NCBI RefSeq assembly: GCF_001922345.1
Contig: NZ_CP018811.1
Span: 1,674,001 to 1,738,000, forward strand
Reading direction: 5' to 3'
Length of the DNA: 64,000 bases
Source: Paraburkholderia sp. SOS3
Lineage (GTDB): Bacteria; Pseudomonadota; Gammaproteobacteria; Burkholderiales; Burkholderiaceae
Shown in pieces: positions 63,733 to 64,000 of the stretch. The first letter of the stretch is position 1, and every line of letters starts with the position of its first letter. A model generated the notes under the pieces. The model searched no databases. It was not told the origin of the DNA and saw nothing but the letters and a program-made list of their open reading frames with translations. A program made the position numbers and the translations under genes.

Positions 63733-64000
63733 CTAGCTGCTGTTGCTTTCCGGGCTTGCGTCTTCTTCGTCGCCGTACATGCTGAGGCGGTTATAGAGCG
63801 TCTTGAGACTGACGCCCAGCGCTTTTGCAGCGCGCCGCTTGTCGCCGCCGCAATACTTGAGCGTGCCGAGGATGATCTGCTTCTGCGCGTCCGCGAGCGG
63901 CGTGCCGATCCACACGCTCATCGAGTCGCCGAGCGTAACGGGCTTTTTCACGCGCGACATCAGATGCGGATGGGGTAGTTCGACCGACTTCTCCGCGAGA
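63733..64000 (-). CDS. C-terminal end of an NtrC-family/Fis-type regulator (cut by window edge)
   Basis: The frame stays open to base 64000, so the protein continues to the right. The last about 75 residues form a Fis-type helix-turn-helix: PLADAQKQIILGTLKYCGGD then KRRAAKALGVSLKTLYNRL, the standard end of sigma-54-dependent activators. An ATG at 63960 would give a 75-residue Fis-only protein, but the preceding codons read on without a stop, which favours a longer regulator. The acidic Ser-rich tail is typical. Confidence 0.8.
   Translation of the reverse strand, partial: LAEKSVELPHPHLMSRVKKPVTLGDSMSVWIGTPLADAQKQIILGTLKYCGGDKRRAAKALGVSLKTLYNRLSMYGDEEDASPESNSS

Overview
This 64 kb window is chromosomal DNA of a high-GC betaproteobacterium, most likely a member of Burkholderiaceae (Burkholderia, Paraburkholderia, Trinickia or a relative). 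The main evidence is the hemC / fused hemD-hemX / hemY run divergent from ppc, the ACS-type MFS carriers, the trimeric porin and the codon use. I cannot fix genus or species. I saw no rRNA or tRNA gene, CRISPR array, insertion sequence or prophage. The window is coding-dense, and most long antisense reading frames are GC-rich shadows.

Layout. (1) 1-3.8 kb: the 3' part of tamB. (2) 3.8-15.3 kb: a ten-gene minus-strand catabolic operon (dehydrogenase, class II aldolase, ribose-type ABC importer, PfkB kinase, second dehydrogenase, aldehyde dehydrogenase, DMT permease), divergent from a GntR/HutC regulator. Two adjacent 12-bp palindromes lie on the shared promoters. The logic is import of a sugar or polyol, oxidation to a ketose, phosphorylation, aldol cleavage, and oxidation of the aldehyde. 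(3) 15.4-28.6 kb: metG, an orphan Fe(II)/2-oxoglutarate oxygenase, an OmpA lipoprotein, apbC, a SodC-like lipoprotein lacking several metal ligands, dcd, a PLP amino-acid decarboxylase, an LprI-like protein, argH and an XRE regulator. (4) 28.7-30.7 kb: two methyltransferases. (5) 30.8-38.8 kb: ppc and the haem genes hemC, hemDX and hemY. (6) 38.9-42.6 kb: a second small catabolic cluster (MFS carrier, dehydrogenase, aldehyde dehydrogenase).

(7) 43-48.5 kb: ppa, two small heat-shock proteins behind a possible RNA thermometer, a GIY-YIG protein, a DUF482 acyltransferase-like protein, nadE and a PII gene. (8) 48.7-53.1 kb: a porin, then hisP-hisM-hisQ with a 73-residue secreted protein where the binding-protein gene would be expected. 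(9) 53.6-56.4 kb: a Spy/CpxP-like periplasmic protein divergent from an OmpR-type regulator and its histidine kinase; the gap carries two CpxR-like boxes, one facing each way. (10) 56.4-64 kb: a small unknown protein, a diguanylate cyclase, a double-permease ABC transporter with its ATPase, a pair of paralogous lipoproteins, and the C-terminal end of an NtrC/Fis-type regulator cut by the window edge.

I did not find a clearly new defence or mobile system. The most promising items are the unassigned polyol/sugar operon with its double operator, the CpxR-like divergon, the candidate thermosensor before the hsp20 pair, the orphan 2OG oxygenase, the metal-ligand-poor SodC paralogue, the paired lipoproteins, and low-complexity insertions in several housekeeping enzymes (PEP carboxylase, HemD, MetG, TamB) that in two cases coincide with 9-bp tandem repeats.
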